Below the pieces are notes generated by a model that was not told the origin of the DNA, searched no databases, and was given only the letters and a program-made list of their open reading frames with translations. From NCBI GenBank assembly GCA_964607135.1, contig CAZSIV010000014.1, positions 1 to 63,268 of the forward strand: 63,268 nucleotides of DNA. Direction: 5' to 3'. Below, one piece after another: positions 52,768 through 60,562 of this stretch. The translations under genes were made by a program, and so were the position numbers. How positions within the stretch are numbered: position 1 is the first letter of the stretch; the number at the start of each line of letters is the position of its first letter. This DNA comes from Metaruminococcus_A sp964607135. Lineage in GTDB: Bacteria; Bacillota; Clostridia; Oscillospirales; Ruminococcaceae.

Positions 52768-53481
52768 CTAAACGTTTTTGTTGACGATCCTAGTCTCCGC
52801 TTTCCCGGTCTCCAGCTCGATGAAGCGGGTGAAGAGGGAGACTTTGTTGTCCGGGTTCAGGGCGTTCCAAACCGTGTCGGTAAAGCCGTCGATGCCACCG
52901 CTTATTTTTACCCGAACGGGGTCCCCTTCGAATGAGGGGATCGGCGCGCCGTCGTGCAGATAGGTGTGGATGAACCGCCCTTCTCCGGCGACCGGCTGAA
53001 CGTATTCATAGAAGAAGCGTTCACAGGAATCCCCGTTTCCATTGGCGCTTTTGAGGATCGAAAGCTTGTAGCGGAATCCGCCGTCCTTCCGTTCCACCAC
53101 ACCGGAAATACGGGGGGTGTAGTTCGGCGCATCCGGCTCGAATTCACGGGTTCGCAGGGCATCCTCAAAGCCTTTTCCGGCCTTTAACGCTTCATAGATG
53201 GTATCGGTCTGGTCGCCGTTGGTGACGATCGTTGTATCGCCGTATACCCGGACCGGATAATAGATGATCAAGGAGGGGTCGACCAGCTTTGCCGGGTCGA
53301 ACGCCTCAGTCTTCATCCCGTCTCCCTCAGCGACGAAAATCCGGTTGCGGCTGTTTTCGCTCCGCCCCATAATAAAATAGGTGATAACGGCTTTCTTGCC
53401 GTCCTCGCTCAGGCCCAGAACGATCCCGCGCCCGGGATAATCGTTTTCCTTGAGCCGTTTTTCCAAATCGAACAGTTCCAT
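52768..53481 (-). CDS. purO: IMP cyclohydrolase, PurO-like
   Basis: The enzyme closes FAICAR to IMP. The 237-residue protein belongs to the archaeal PurO-like IMP cyclohydrolase family (PF07826 type): Y-P-G-R-G-I-V-L-G near the start, Y-F-I-M-G-R-S-E-N-S-R-N-R, T-N-G-D-Q-T-D-T-I and N-Y-T-P-R-I-S-G. It stands in for the N-terminal half of PurH and sits directly before the stand-alone transformylase. Confidence 0.92.
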   Translation of the reverse strand: MELFDLEKRLKENDYPGRGIVLGLSEDGKKAVITYFIMGRSENSRNRIFVAEGDGMKTEAFDPAKLVDPSLIIYYPVRVYGDTTIVTNGDQTDTIYEALKAGKGFEDALRTREFEPDAPNYTPRISGVVERKDGGFRYKLSILKSANGNGDSCERFFYEYVQPVAGEGRFIHTYLHDGAPIPSFEGDPVRVKISGGIDGFTDTVWNALNPDNKVSLFTRFIELETGKAETRIVNKNV

Positions 53482-53494
53482 TCTTTTTCCTCCG

Positions 53495-54121
53495 TCAGTC
53501 CAGTATTACGGTCGTATTGCCTTTTACGATGATTCTATCAGCGCAGAATAAAGCGGCGGCTTTGGGAAGGATTTCCCACTCAGCCTCTTCCATAACCCGC
53601 TTTTGGAGCGTTTCCGGTGTGTCGCCGTTTTTCACTTCTACCGCTTTTTGCAGGATAATCGGCCCGCCGTCGCAGACTTCATTCACAAAATGAACCGTCG
53701 CCCCGGTGAGCTTTACCCCCTTTTCCAGCGCCGCCTCATGAACGTGCAGCCCGTAAAATCCCTTGCCGCAAAAACTCGGGATCAGGGCAGGGTGGACGTT
53801 GATCATCTGATTGGGGAACGCCTTCGCAACCGCTTCGTCTACGATGGTCATGAATCCGGCGTAGACGATCAAGTCCGCCCGCTCCTCCCGCAGCGCTTTC
53901 AGCAGGTCGGCCGAAAACGATTTGGAATCCGGGTAGCTTTTCCGGGGAATCACCCGGGTGGGGATTCCATGCTTTTCCGCCCGTTCCAGCGCATAAGCCC
54001 CTTCCTTTGAGGAGATGACGCAGGTGATCCTTCCGTTCGGGATTTTCCCCGCTTCACAGGCGTCGATCAAAGCCTGGAGATTTGTTCCGCCGCCGGAAAC
54101 CAATACCACGATGTTTTTCAT
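53495..54121 (-). CDS. purN: phosphoribosylglycinamide formyltransferase
   Basis: PurN formylates GAR using 10-formyl-THF. The 208-residue protein has V-S-G-G-G-T-N-L-Q-A at the start and the H-P-A-L-I-P-S-F active-site segment with its catalytic His; the usual Asp follows in the C-D-G-G-P-I-I-L-Q region. An ATG at 54136 overlaps the purM stop (ATGA), but GGAGGG fits the ATG at 54121. Confidence 0.95.
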   Translation of the reverse strand: MKNIVVLVSGGGTNLQALIDACEAGKIPNGRITCVISSKEGAYALERAEKHGIPTRVIPRKSYPDSKSFSADLLKALREERADLIVYAGFMTIVDEAVAKAFPNQMINVHPALIPSFCGKGFYGLHVHEAALEKGVKLTGATVHFVNEVCDGGPIILQKAVEVKNGDTPETLQKRVMEEAEWEILPKAAALFCADRIIVKGNTTVILD

Positions 54122-54132
54122 GCCGCCCTCCG

Positions 54133-55170
54133 TCATGAGATGACGATGCCGTCATCGCCTTCGGTGAGTTCGCCGATGATATATGCATCTTCGCCGTTTT
54201 CCCGGAGGATCGAGAGCGCCTTGTCCGCGTCGTTTCGGTCGACGCAGATAGACATTCCAACCCCCATATTGTAGGTGTTGAACATATCCCGCTCCGGAAT
54301 ATTACCCGATTTTGCGATTAAGTCAAAGATCGGCAGAACCTCGACGGCATTTCGTTCGATCTTTGCCGTCAGCCCTGCTTTGATCGACCGCGGGATGTTT
54401 TCGTAGAAACCGCCCCCTGTGATGTGGGAGACCGATTTGACAGTGATTTGATCCATCAGGGCGAGCATCGGCTTGACGTAAATTTTGGTCGGGGTCAAGA
54501 GGGTCTCTCCCAGCGATCTTCCGCCGAGTTCGTCAAAGCTGCGGGTCAGGTCGGCGTTTTCCACATCGAAGACCTTCCGCACCAGGGAAAAGCCGTTTGA
54601 ATGGACGCCGCTCGACGGCAGGCCGATCAATACGTCTCCCGCTTTTTGCGCGGAACTGTCGAGGATTTTTTCTTTGTCTACCACACCGACGCTGAACCCG
54701 GCGAGATCGTATTCCTCCTCCGGGTAAAACCCGGGCATCTCAGCGGTTTCGCCGCCGACGAGGGCACAGCCGGCCTGTACGCAGCCCTCCGCCACGCCGG
54801 AGACGATCCCGGCGATCTTTTCAGGGACGTTTTTCCCGCAGGCGATGTAATCCAAAAAGAAAAGAGGCTTCGCGCCGCAGCAGATAATGTCGTTGACGCA
54901 CATCGCAACACAGTCGATCCCGACCGTATCATGCTGATCCAGCAAAAAGGCGAGTTTCAGCTTGGTGCCGACGCCGTCGGTTCCCGACACGAGAACCGGC
55001 TTAGAAATCCCGGTCAAGTCCAGTTCAAACAGGCCGCCGAATCCCCCCAAGCCGGTCAGAACGCCGGAGGTCAGGGTTTTGGCCACATGCGCTTTCATGA
55101 GCTCGACCGCCTTGTAGCCGGCGGTCACGTCTACGCCGGCGGCTTTGTAACTGTCGCTAAAGCTTTTCAT
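54133..55170 (-). CDS. purM: phosphoribosylformylglycinamidine cyclo-ligase
   Basis: PurM closes FGAM to AIR with ATP. The 345-residue protein has S-Y-K-A-A-G-V-D-V-T-A-G near the start, G-T-D-G-V-G-T-K-L-K, C-V-A-M-C-V-N-D-I and G-G-E-T-A-E-M-P-G-F-Y, all family signatures. It is 35 nt downstream of the purF-like gene and may overlap purN. Confidence 0.97.
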   Translation of the reverse strand: MKSFSDSYKAAGVDVTAGYKAVELMKAHVAKTLTSGVLTGLGGFGGLFELDLTGISKPVLVSGTDGVGTKLKLAFLLDQHDTVGIDCVAMCVNDIICCGAKPLFFLDYIACGKNVPEKIAGIVSGVAEGCVQAGCALVGGETAEMPGFYPEEEYDLAGFSVGVVDKEKILDSSAQKAGDVLIGLPSSGVHSNGFSLVRKVFDVENADLTRSFDELGGRSLGETLLTPTKIYVKPMLALMDQITVKSVSHITGGGFYENIPRSIKAGLTAKIERNAVEVLPIFDLIAKSGNIPERDMFNTYNMGVGMSICVDRNDADKALSILRENGEDAYIIGELTEGDDGIVIS

Positions 55171-55205
55171 ATTGCGTTTCCTCTCTTTCAGGCCGCAGGC
55201 CCGTT

Positions 55206-56618
55206 TTACTCTTTTCCGTTCCAGCAGTAGGTGCAGACGTCGTCCGGGTCGATGCCGATTGCCTCCAGCATCCCCTCCAGCGACTGGTAACGCAGGGAGG
55301 TGAAATTGAGCTTTTGGCAGATCGTTTCCGTCATCTTTTTATATTCAGGCGTTGTAAAATCGCTGTATTTTTGGATGGTCTCTTCCGAAACATCTTCCGT
55401 CCCTTCTAACTCAGCGATGACCCGCCGGGTGATGAGATCCATCTCCGAAGTGGAACGGGAGAAATTCAGATATTTGCACCCGTACATAATCGGCGGGCTG
55501 GCTGAACGGATATGGACTTTTTTAGCGCCGCTTCCATACAGAAACTCGACCGTTTCCCGCATCTGGGTTCCGCGGACGATGGAGTCGTCTATAAACAGCA
55601 GGTTTTGATCCCGGATCAGGGAATCGACCGGAATCAGCTTCATGTGGGCGATCTGGTTGCGCATCGACTGGTGGGTGGGCATAAAGCTCCTCGGCCAGGT
55701 CGGTGTATACTTGATGAAGGGCCGTGCAAAGGGAACCCGGGATTGGTTGGCGTAGCCGATCGCGTGGGCGACGCCGGAGTCCGGAACCCCCGCTACCGAA
55801 TCGATTTCCAGCTCGGTGTCGTTTTCCGCCAGGATCTCGCCGTTGCGGTACCGCATCCGCTCAACGTCCACCCCCTCATAACAGGAGGAAGGGTAGCCGT
55901 AATAGGTCCATAAAAATGCGCAGATTTTCTTTTTCTTCCGTGCCGGGCTTTTGATTTCGACCTTATCCGGCGTGAGGAAGACAATCTCTCCTGCGCCGAG
56001 CTCCCGCTCCGGGTGGTATCCGAGATTCAGAAAGGCGAAGGATTCAAAAGAGGCGCAGTAAGCTCCTTCCTTTTGACCGATGATGACCGGAGTCCGCCCC
56101 AGCTTGTCCCGCGCGGCATAGAGCCCTTCCGCAGTCAGAAGGAGCAACGTCATCGACCCGTCGATCATTTCCTGCGCGTAGCGAATCCCTTCTACAATCG
56201 TTCCTTTTTGGTTAATCAGGCAGGCGACCAGCTCGGTGGCGTTGATTCGGTCACCGCTCATCTCGAGGAAATGGGAAGCCCCGTTCTGAAAGGTCTGCTC
56301 CACCAGCTCCTTTTCGTTGTTGATCCGCCCGACCGTCGTGATCGCGTAGCTGCCCAGGTGGGAGCGGACGATTAGGGGCTGCGGCTCGCTGTCGCTGATG
56401 CAGCCGATGCCGAAATTCCCGCTCATTTCGGCGACGTCGCGTTCAAATTTTGTGCGGAACGGGGAATTTTCGATATTGTGGATCGCCCGTTCAAACCCTT
56501 TGCCGGTGAACATAGCCATTCCGCCCCGGCGGGTGCCGAGATGCGAGTGATAGTCCGTTCCGAAAAACACGTCCATCACACAGTCGTTTTTGGATACAGC
56601 TCCAAAAACTCCACCCAT
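55206..56618 (-). CDS. PurF-like protein with inactive glutaminase domain
   Basis: The 470-residue protein aligns along its length with amidophosphoribosyltransferase but opens M-G-G-V-F-G, so the N-terminal catalytic Cys is Gly. The glutamine-site segments of real PurF, H-R-G-Q, R-Y-S-T and C-H-N-G-N, read R-R-G-G, C-I-S-D and T-V-G-R-I-N here. The PRPP loop is intact (I-D-D-S-I-V-R-G-T), and three of the four Fe-S cysteine positions remain. It lies directly after true purF. It may use free ammonia or regulate PurF; both are inference. AAAGGA is about 12 nt upstream of the ATG. Confidence 0.88.
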   Translation of the reverse strand: MGGVFGAVSKNDCVMDVFFGTDYHSHLGTRRGGMAMFTGKGFERAIHNIENSPFRTKFERDVAEMSGNFGIGCISDSEPQPLIVRSHLGSYAITTVGRINNEKELVEQTFQNGASHFLEMSGDRINATELVACLINQKGTIVEGIRYAQEMIDGSMTLLLLTAEGLYAARDKLGRTPVIIGQKEGAYCASFESFAFLNLGYHPERELGAGEIVFLTPDKVEIKSPARKKKKICAFLWTYYGYPSSCYEGVDVERMRYRNGEILAENDTELEIDSVAGVPDSGVAHAIGYANQSRVPFARPFIKYTPTWPRSFMPTHQSMRNQIAHMKLIPVDSLIRDQNLLFIDDSIVRGTQMRETVEFLYGSGAKKVHIRSASPPIMYGCKYLNFSRSTSEMDLITRRVIAELEGTEDVSEETIQKYSDFTTPEYKKMTETICQKLNFTSLRYQSLEGMLEAIGIDPDDVCTYCWNGKE

Positions 56619-56677
56619 AGAACTGTCACATCCTTTCAGTTTCTTGATCTTTGTTTTACAGGCTGTTTCCAGCCCGT

Positions 56678-58105
56678 TTATTTTACCTCGCTGAGTTTGC
56701 GCTCAAACTTATACTTTTGAATGATATCTGGTACGCTGATGGGATATTTTCCGGTAAAGCATCCGTCGCAGAAGCCGCACTGCGCGTTTTCTGCGATCTG
56801 ATTGACACTGTTCACACTCAAAAAGCCCAGGCTGTCCACCCCAATCGTTTTTGCAATCTCGTCGACCGGCATCTGGCAGGCGATCAAATTTTCCCGGCTG
56901 TCGATGTCGGTGCCGAAATAGCAGGGGTTTTTAAAGGGCGGGGAAGAGACCCGCATATGGACTTCTCTGGCGCCTGCTTCCCACAGAAGGCCGACGATCC
57001 GCGCACTCGTCGTCCCCCGGACAATGGAATCGTCGATCATGACGACCCGTTTCCCCTGGATGACCTCCTTGATCACGTTCAGCTTAATCCGCACCGAATT
57101 CTCACGCTGCCCCTGGCTGGGCTGGATGAAAGTCCGGCCGATGTAGCGGTTTTTGATGAACCCGACGCCGTAGGAGATACCGGACTGCCTGGAAAAGCCG
57201 AGCGCCGCATCCAGCCCGGAATCAGGCACGCCGATTACGATATCCGCCTGGACGGGATGCTCGAGCGCGAGGAAGGCTCCGGCTCGCTGCCTTGCCCGGT
57301 GGACGCTGGCCCCTTCGATCACCGAATCCGGCCGCGCAAAATAGACGTATTCGAATACGCAGAGAGTTCCTTTCAGCCCGCAGTGGGTTTCGATCGACTC
57401 AATGCCGTCACCGGAAACGACTACGATCTCTCCCGGCTTCAAATCGCGGACGAACGAGGCGCCGACGCTGTCGAGCGCACAGCTTTCCGAAGCGAATACT
57501 ACCGATCCCTCCGGCGTTTTTCCCATGCAGAGCGGCCGGAAGCCGTGCGGATCCCGCGCGGCGATCAGCTTCTGGGCAGACATGACCACGATCGAGTAAG
57601 CGCCCTTAATTTCGTACATCGCCGCCTCCACAGCCTCCTGGATCGAAGAGGTGAAAAGCCGCTTCTGGGTGATGGTATAAGCGATCACCTCCGTATCGCT
57701 GGTGCCGTGAAAGATTGCGCCGTTGAGCTCGAATTTCTGCCGCAGCTCAAAGGCGTTGACCAGATTGCCGTTGTGACAAAGCGCCATCGGGCCCTTCACA
57801 TGGCTAATGACCAGAGGCTGCGCGTTGGAGCGGCTGGGGACGCCGGTTGTGGAATATCGGACGTGGCCGACCGCCATGGAGCCCATGCCGAGCTTTTCCA
57901 GATTTTCTTTGGTAAAGACCTCCGGAACCAGCCCGATGTCTTTATGGCTTTTGATGATGCCGTCGTCGTTGACAGCAATCCCGCAGCTCTCCTGGCCCCG
58001 ATGCTGGAGCGCATAGAGAGCAAAATACGCGGAAGATGCGACGTCGGTGACTTTAGGGGAATAGATGCCGAATACGCCGCATTCTTCGTGAAGCGCTTGA
58101 AACAT
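56678..58105 (-). CDS. purF: amidophosphoribosyltransferase
   Basis: PurF makes phosphoribosylamine from PRPP and glutamine, the first step of purine synthesis. The 475-residue protein has a short propeptide ending just before Cys (E-E-C-G-V-F-G), the Ntn-hydrolase residues H-R-G-Q, V-R-Y-S-T and C-H-N-G-N, the PRPP loop I-D-D-S-I-V-R-G-T, and Fe-S cysteines (C-V-F-E-Y, A-C-Q-M and C-G-F-C), as in the Bacillus-type oxygen-sensitive enzyme. It is third in the operon. Confidence 0.97.
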   Translation of the reverse strand: MFQALHEECGVFGIYSPKVTDVASSAYFALYALQHRGQESCGIAVNDDGIIKSHKDIGLVPEVFTKENLEKLGMGSMAVGHVRYSTTGVPSRSNAQPLVISHVKGPMALCHNGNLVNAFELRQKFELNGAIFHGTSDTEVIAYTITQKRLFTSSIQEAVEAAMYEIKGAYSIVVMSAQKLIAARDPHGFRPLCMGKTPEGSVVFASESCALDSVGASFVRDLKPGEIVVVSGDGIESIETHCGLKGTLCVFEYVYFARPDSVIEGASVHRARQRAGAFLALEHPVQADIVIGVPDSGLDAALGFSRQSGISYGVGFIKNRYIGRTFIQPSQGQRENSVRIKLNVIKEVIQGKRVVMIDDSIVRGTTSARIVGLLWEAGAREVHMRVSSPPFKNPCYFGTDIDSRENLIACQMPVDEIAKTIGVDSLGFLSVNSVNQIAENAQCGFCDGCFTGKYPISVPDIIQKYKFERKLSEVK

Positions 58106-58126
58106 AGAAGAGAAGCCTTACAGGAG

Positions 58127-58849
58127 TTATTCGCCCATCAAACGGCGCATTACTTCCTTGTAAGCGTCCTCTTCGCCGCCCATATCGCGGCGGAAACGGT
58201 CTTTGTCGAGCTTTTCCCGGGTATCCGCATCCCAAAAGCGGCAGGTATCGGGGGAAATTTCATCCGCCAAAACGATGGTGCCGTCCGAGAGGCGGCCGAA
58301 CTCGATTTTAAAATCGACCACGATGATATTGCAGTTTTTGAGCATATAGTCTTTCAGAAAACGATTGACCTTAAAAGTGTAGTCGGCGATGGTGTCGAGC
58401 TCCTCCCGGGTTGCCCACTCCATGGCGAGGATGTGGTATTCGTTGACCATCGGGTCGCCGAGCGCATCGTCCTTGTAGCAGAATTCCAAGACCGGGCAGG
58501 CGAGCTCTTTCCCTTCCTCGACCCCGAGACGCTTGGAAAAGGAACCGGCCGCAAGGTTGCGGACAATGACCTCGAGCGGCACGATGGAGCATTTCTTTAC
58601 AACGGTTTCCCGGTCGGAGAGTTCTTCGACCAGATGGGTCGGGACGCCGTAAGCTTCATTGATTTTTTTCATCATGAAGTTGGACATTTTATTGTTGATG
58701 ATGCCCTTGTCGTGAATTGTGCCCTTTTTAGCGCCGTTCCCAGCGGTGGCGTCGTCCTTGTAATCGACGATCAGGATTTCCGGATCGTTTGTAGTGTAAA
58801 CCTTTTTCGCTTTTCCTTCATACAGCTGTCTGCGTTTTTCGTATGTCAT
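58127..58849 (-). CDS. purC: phosphoribosylaminoimidazole-succinocarboxamide synthase
   Basis: PurC joins aspartate to CAIR with ATP, giving SAICAR, the substrate of PurB. The 240-residue protein has L-Y-E-G-K-A-K-K-V-Y at the start, D-Y-K-D-D-A-T-A and the V-P-L-E-V-I-V-R-N signature, then L-A-D-E-I-S-P-D. Its start overlaps the purE end by 4 nt. Confidence 0.97.
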   Translation of the reverse strand: MTYEKRRQLYEGKAKKVYTTNDPEILIVDYKDDATAGNGAKKGTIHDKGIINNKMSNFMMKKINEAYGVPTHLVEELSDRETVVKKCSIVPLEVIVRNLAAGSFSKRLGVEEGKELACPVLEFCYKDDALGDPMVNEYHILAMEWATREELDTIADYTFKVNRFLKDYMLKNCNIIVVDFKIEFGRLSDGTIVLADEISPDTCRFWDADTREKLDKDRFRRDMGGEEDAYKEVMRRLMGE

Positions 58850-59352
58850 ATTTTTTCTACCTCCGCTTGAATATTTTTATCTTTCTCCAAAACGTCCCGT
58901 TTCATCTCTTCCTTCATTTGGCTGAGTCGTCCGGCGAGTTCTGCATCGGAAACAGCGAGGATCTGGGCGGCGAGATAGGCGGCGTTGGCCGCCCCGTCGA
59001 TTGCGACCGTCGCAACCGGAATCCCTTTGGGCATCTGCACCGTTGCCAGAAGAGCGTCCAGGCCGTCGAGGGTCGAAGACTTGACCGGGATGCCGATGAC
59101 AGGAAGGGTGGTGTGGGCTGCGAGAACCCCCGCGAGATGCGCCGCCTTTCCCGCTGCGGCGATGATCGCCCCGAATCCGTTTTCGCGGGCGGACGCCGCA
59201 AAACCACAGGCGGCTTCAGGGGTGCGGTGGGCGGACATCACATGGAGCTCGACCGGAATGTCAAAATCCTTTAAAATGCCGACGGCGCTTTTCACCACTG
59301 GGAAATCGCTGTCGCTTCCCATAATGACCGCAACTTTTTTTCTGGTATCCAT
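58846..59352 (-). CDS. purE: N5-carboxyaminoimidazole ribonucleotide mutase
   Basis: PurE converts N5-CAIR (class I) or AIR plus CO2 (class II) to CAIR. The 168-residue protein has M-G-S-D-S-D at the start, S-A-H-R-T-P-E with the catalytic His, and a later G-x-A-A-H-L-A-G segment. No purK was seen in the window. It is the first gene of the nine-gene operon, with GGAGGAAACA before the ATG and an attenuated leader upstream. Confidence 0.96.
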   Translation of the reverse strand: MDTRKKVAVIMGSDSDFPVVKSAVGILKDFDIPVELHVMSAHRTPEAACGFAASARENGFGAIIAAAGKAAHLAGVLAAHTTLPVIGIPVKSSTLDGLDALLATVQMPKGIPVATVAIDGAANAAYLAAQILAVSDAELAGRLSQMKEEMKRDVLEKDKNIQAEVEKI

Positions 59353-59369
59353 TGTTTCCTCCTGTTTTT

Positions 59370-59408
59370 ATAAAAATAAAATCAGGCTGCGGGGATACCC
59401 GTAGCCTG
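59370..59408 (-). terminator. leader terminator (attenuator) before purE
   Basis: On the minus strand, CAGGCTACGGG (59408-59398) pairs with CCCGCAGCCTG (59393-59383), with one mismatch, followed by ATTTTATTTTTAT. It lies 17 nt before the purE start region, so it can stop transcription before the operon. Confidence 0.85.
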
Positions 59409-59418
59409 GCAGACACAA

Positions 59419-59538
59419 CTAAACTGCATAAACCGCTATTGCGGCGAAACACCCGGTAACAGACGCACTTGACTTAGACGGATACCCGGCTTTTAAAAAT
59501 CTCCCCGGCATCATCGGCAAAAAGTACATTTGTCTCAT
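59419..59538 (-). CDS. candidate 39-codon leader peptide upstream of purE
   Basis: A small ORF (begins M-R-Q-M-Y-F-L-P-M-M, ends A-V-Y-A-V) with GGGAG 6 nt before its ATG. It stops 10 nt before the attenuator stem, the right place for ribosome-dependent attenuation. A second 26-codon frame (59554-59474, begins M-L-G-D-L-N) overlaps it without a clear ribosome site. No known homologue is recalled, so expression is inferred. Confidence 0.35.
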   Translation of the reverse strand: MRQMYFLPMMPGRFLKAGYPSKSSASVTGCFAAIAVYAV

Positions 59539-59588
59539 TGAGGTCTCCCAACATATTACAATCAAAGCGGCAACAAAAATACAACTTT

Positions 59589-59617
59589 ATTTTACCTTAA
59601 TTTTGCTTTTTCTGCAA
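59589..59617 (-). promoter_or_regulatory. SigmaA promoter of the pur operon
   Basis: On the minus strand, TTGCAG (59617-59612), a 17-nt spacer and TAAAAT (59594-59589), giving a leader of about 230 nt. The leader does not match the purine riboswitch pattern I know, and no PurR box was seen. Confidence 0.65.
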
Positions 59618-59792
59618 GAGATCAATATGACCAAATAGCGCTCACAAAATATTTTTTGAATTGGAATAAACAGCAAACCTGCTTTCGCGCAGATCGGCTT
59701 TTCTCTGGGTTTACAGCAGAGAGCGTGATTGTCGGATTCCGGAAAACGATCATATATTGATAAAGAGCTTTTGGGGAAGGGCGGGGAGAAGG

Positions 59793-60422
59793 TTGGCGGA
59801 ACTGCTTTTATTCGTCGCTGTTTTGAGCCTGGATGCGTTTACCGCAAGCGCCGCCTACGGCACTGAAAAAATCAAAATCGGGTTCCTTCCAGCTGTGATG
59901 ATCAGCATAGTCGGGGGATTGGCGCTGTTTCTTTCATCCATGTTCAGCACTTTTTTAGCGGGTTTTATAACGGAATCGTTTTGCAGAGTGTTCGGGTTTA
60001 TCGCCCTTTTTCTGGTCGGAGCCTTCAACTTTATCCAGGGGGCGCTGAAGAGCGCGGTGCGCAGAAAAAGGGAAGGCAGTGCAAAGATGCGCTTCCGGCT
60101 GCGGGAGCTCGACTTTTTCGTCGAGGTTTTTATAGACGAGACCAAAGCGGACGCCGACCATTCCAACGCCTTGAGCGCAAAAGAGGCGTTTTATCTAGCG
60201 GCGGCTTTGTCGGTCGACTCCCTCGTCACCGGGATCGGCTGCGGCTTCAGCGGAATGAATCCTTTTGCCCTTGGCGCCGCGGCCTTTGCTGTCAATTTCG
60301 CCGCGATTTTGCTGGGGTGGCTGCTGGGGAAGGGGATTTCGCGCTGCGCCCGGCTCGATCTCTCCTGGCTGGGCGGAGCGGTACTGATCGGTCTGGCGCT
60401 TTTCCGCTTCCTTGCGGGGTAA
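59793..60422 (+). CDS. ytaF: YtaF-like sporulation membrane protein (MntP/CadD-type fold)
   Basis: The protein (209 residues from the TTG at 59793) has six membrane segments in two repeats, the first with S-L-D-A-F-T-A-S and the second with S-V-D-S-L-V-T-G. These Asp residues mark the MntP/YtaF family. YtaF is a conserved sporulation protein of unknown mechanism; a cation exporter role is inferred from the fold. GGGGAG favours the TTG at 59793; a TTG at 59757 would add 12 residues. Confidence 0.82.
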   Translation: MAELLLFVAVLSLDAFTASAAYGTEKIKIGFLPAVMISIVGGLALFLSSMFSTFLAGFITESFCRVFGFIALFLVGAFNFIQGALKSAVRRKREGSAKMRFRLRELDFFVEVFIDETKADADHSNALSAKEAFYLAAALSVDSLVTGIGCGFSGMNPFALGAAAFAVNFAAILLGWLLGKGISRCARLDLSWLGGAVLIGLALFRFLAG

Positions 60423-60469
60423 AGTCCGGTTTCTGCGCTATAAACGCGTTCCAGTTGAATCAGAATCGA

Positions 60470-60544
60470 TCAAGCCCCTTCGGAGGATTTTCGGAAAAGG
60501 AGAGTGCCAATGGAACCATTCCGATCCTCTGAAGAGGCTTGATA
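60470..60544. repeat. long imperfect inverted repeat between convergent genes
   Basis: ATCAAGCC-CTTC-GAGGAT (60470-60489) pairs with ATCCTC-GAAG-GGCTTGAT (60525-60544), with two non-Watson-Crick positions. An inner TCGGAA/TTCCGA pair extends it. There is no T-run, so it is an unusual terminator or an RNA-processing hairpin. Confidence 0.7.
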
Positions 60545-60562
60545 TGCGTTTTCACCCGATTA

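Noticed and set aside
56651..58870. 739-codon plus-strand open frame
   Set aside because: It is antisense to purF and purC, whose products are unmistakable; it has many His/Arg/Asp typical of the complement of GC-rich codons.
59353..59582. purine or PRPP riboswitch in the purE leader
   Set aside because: The conserved core sequences I know for these classes could not be found; only the attenuator and small ORFs are supported.
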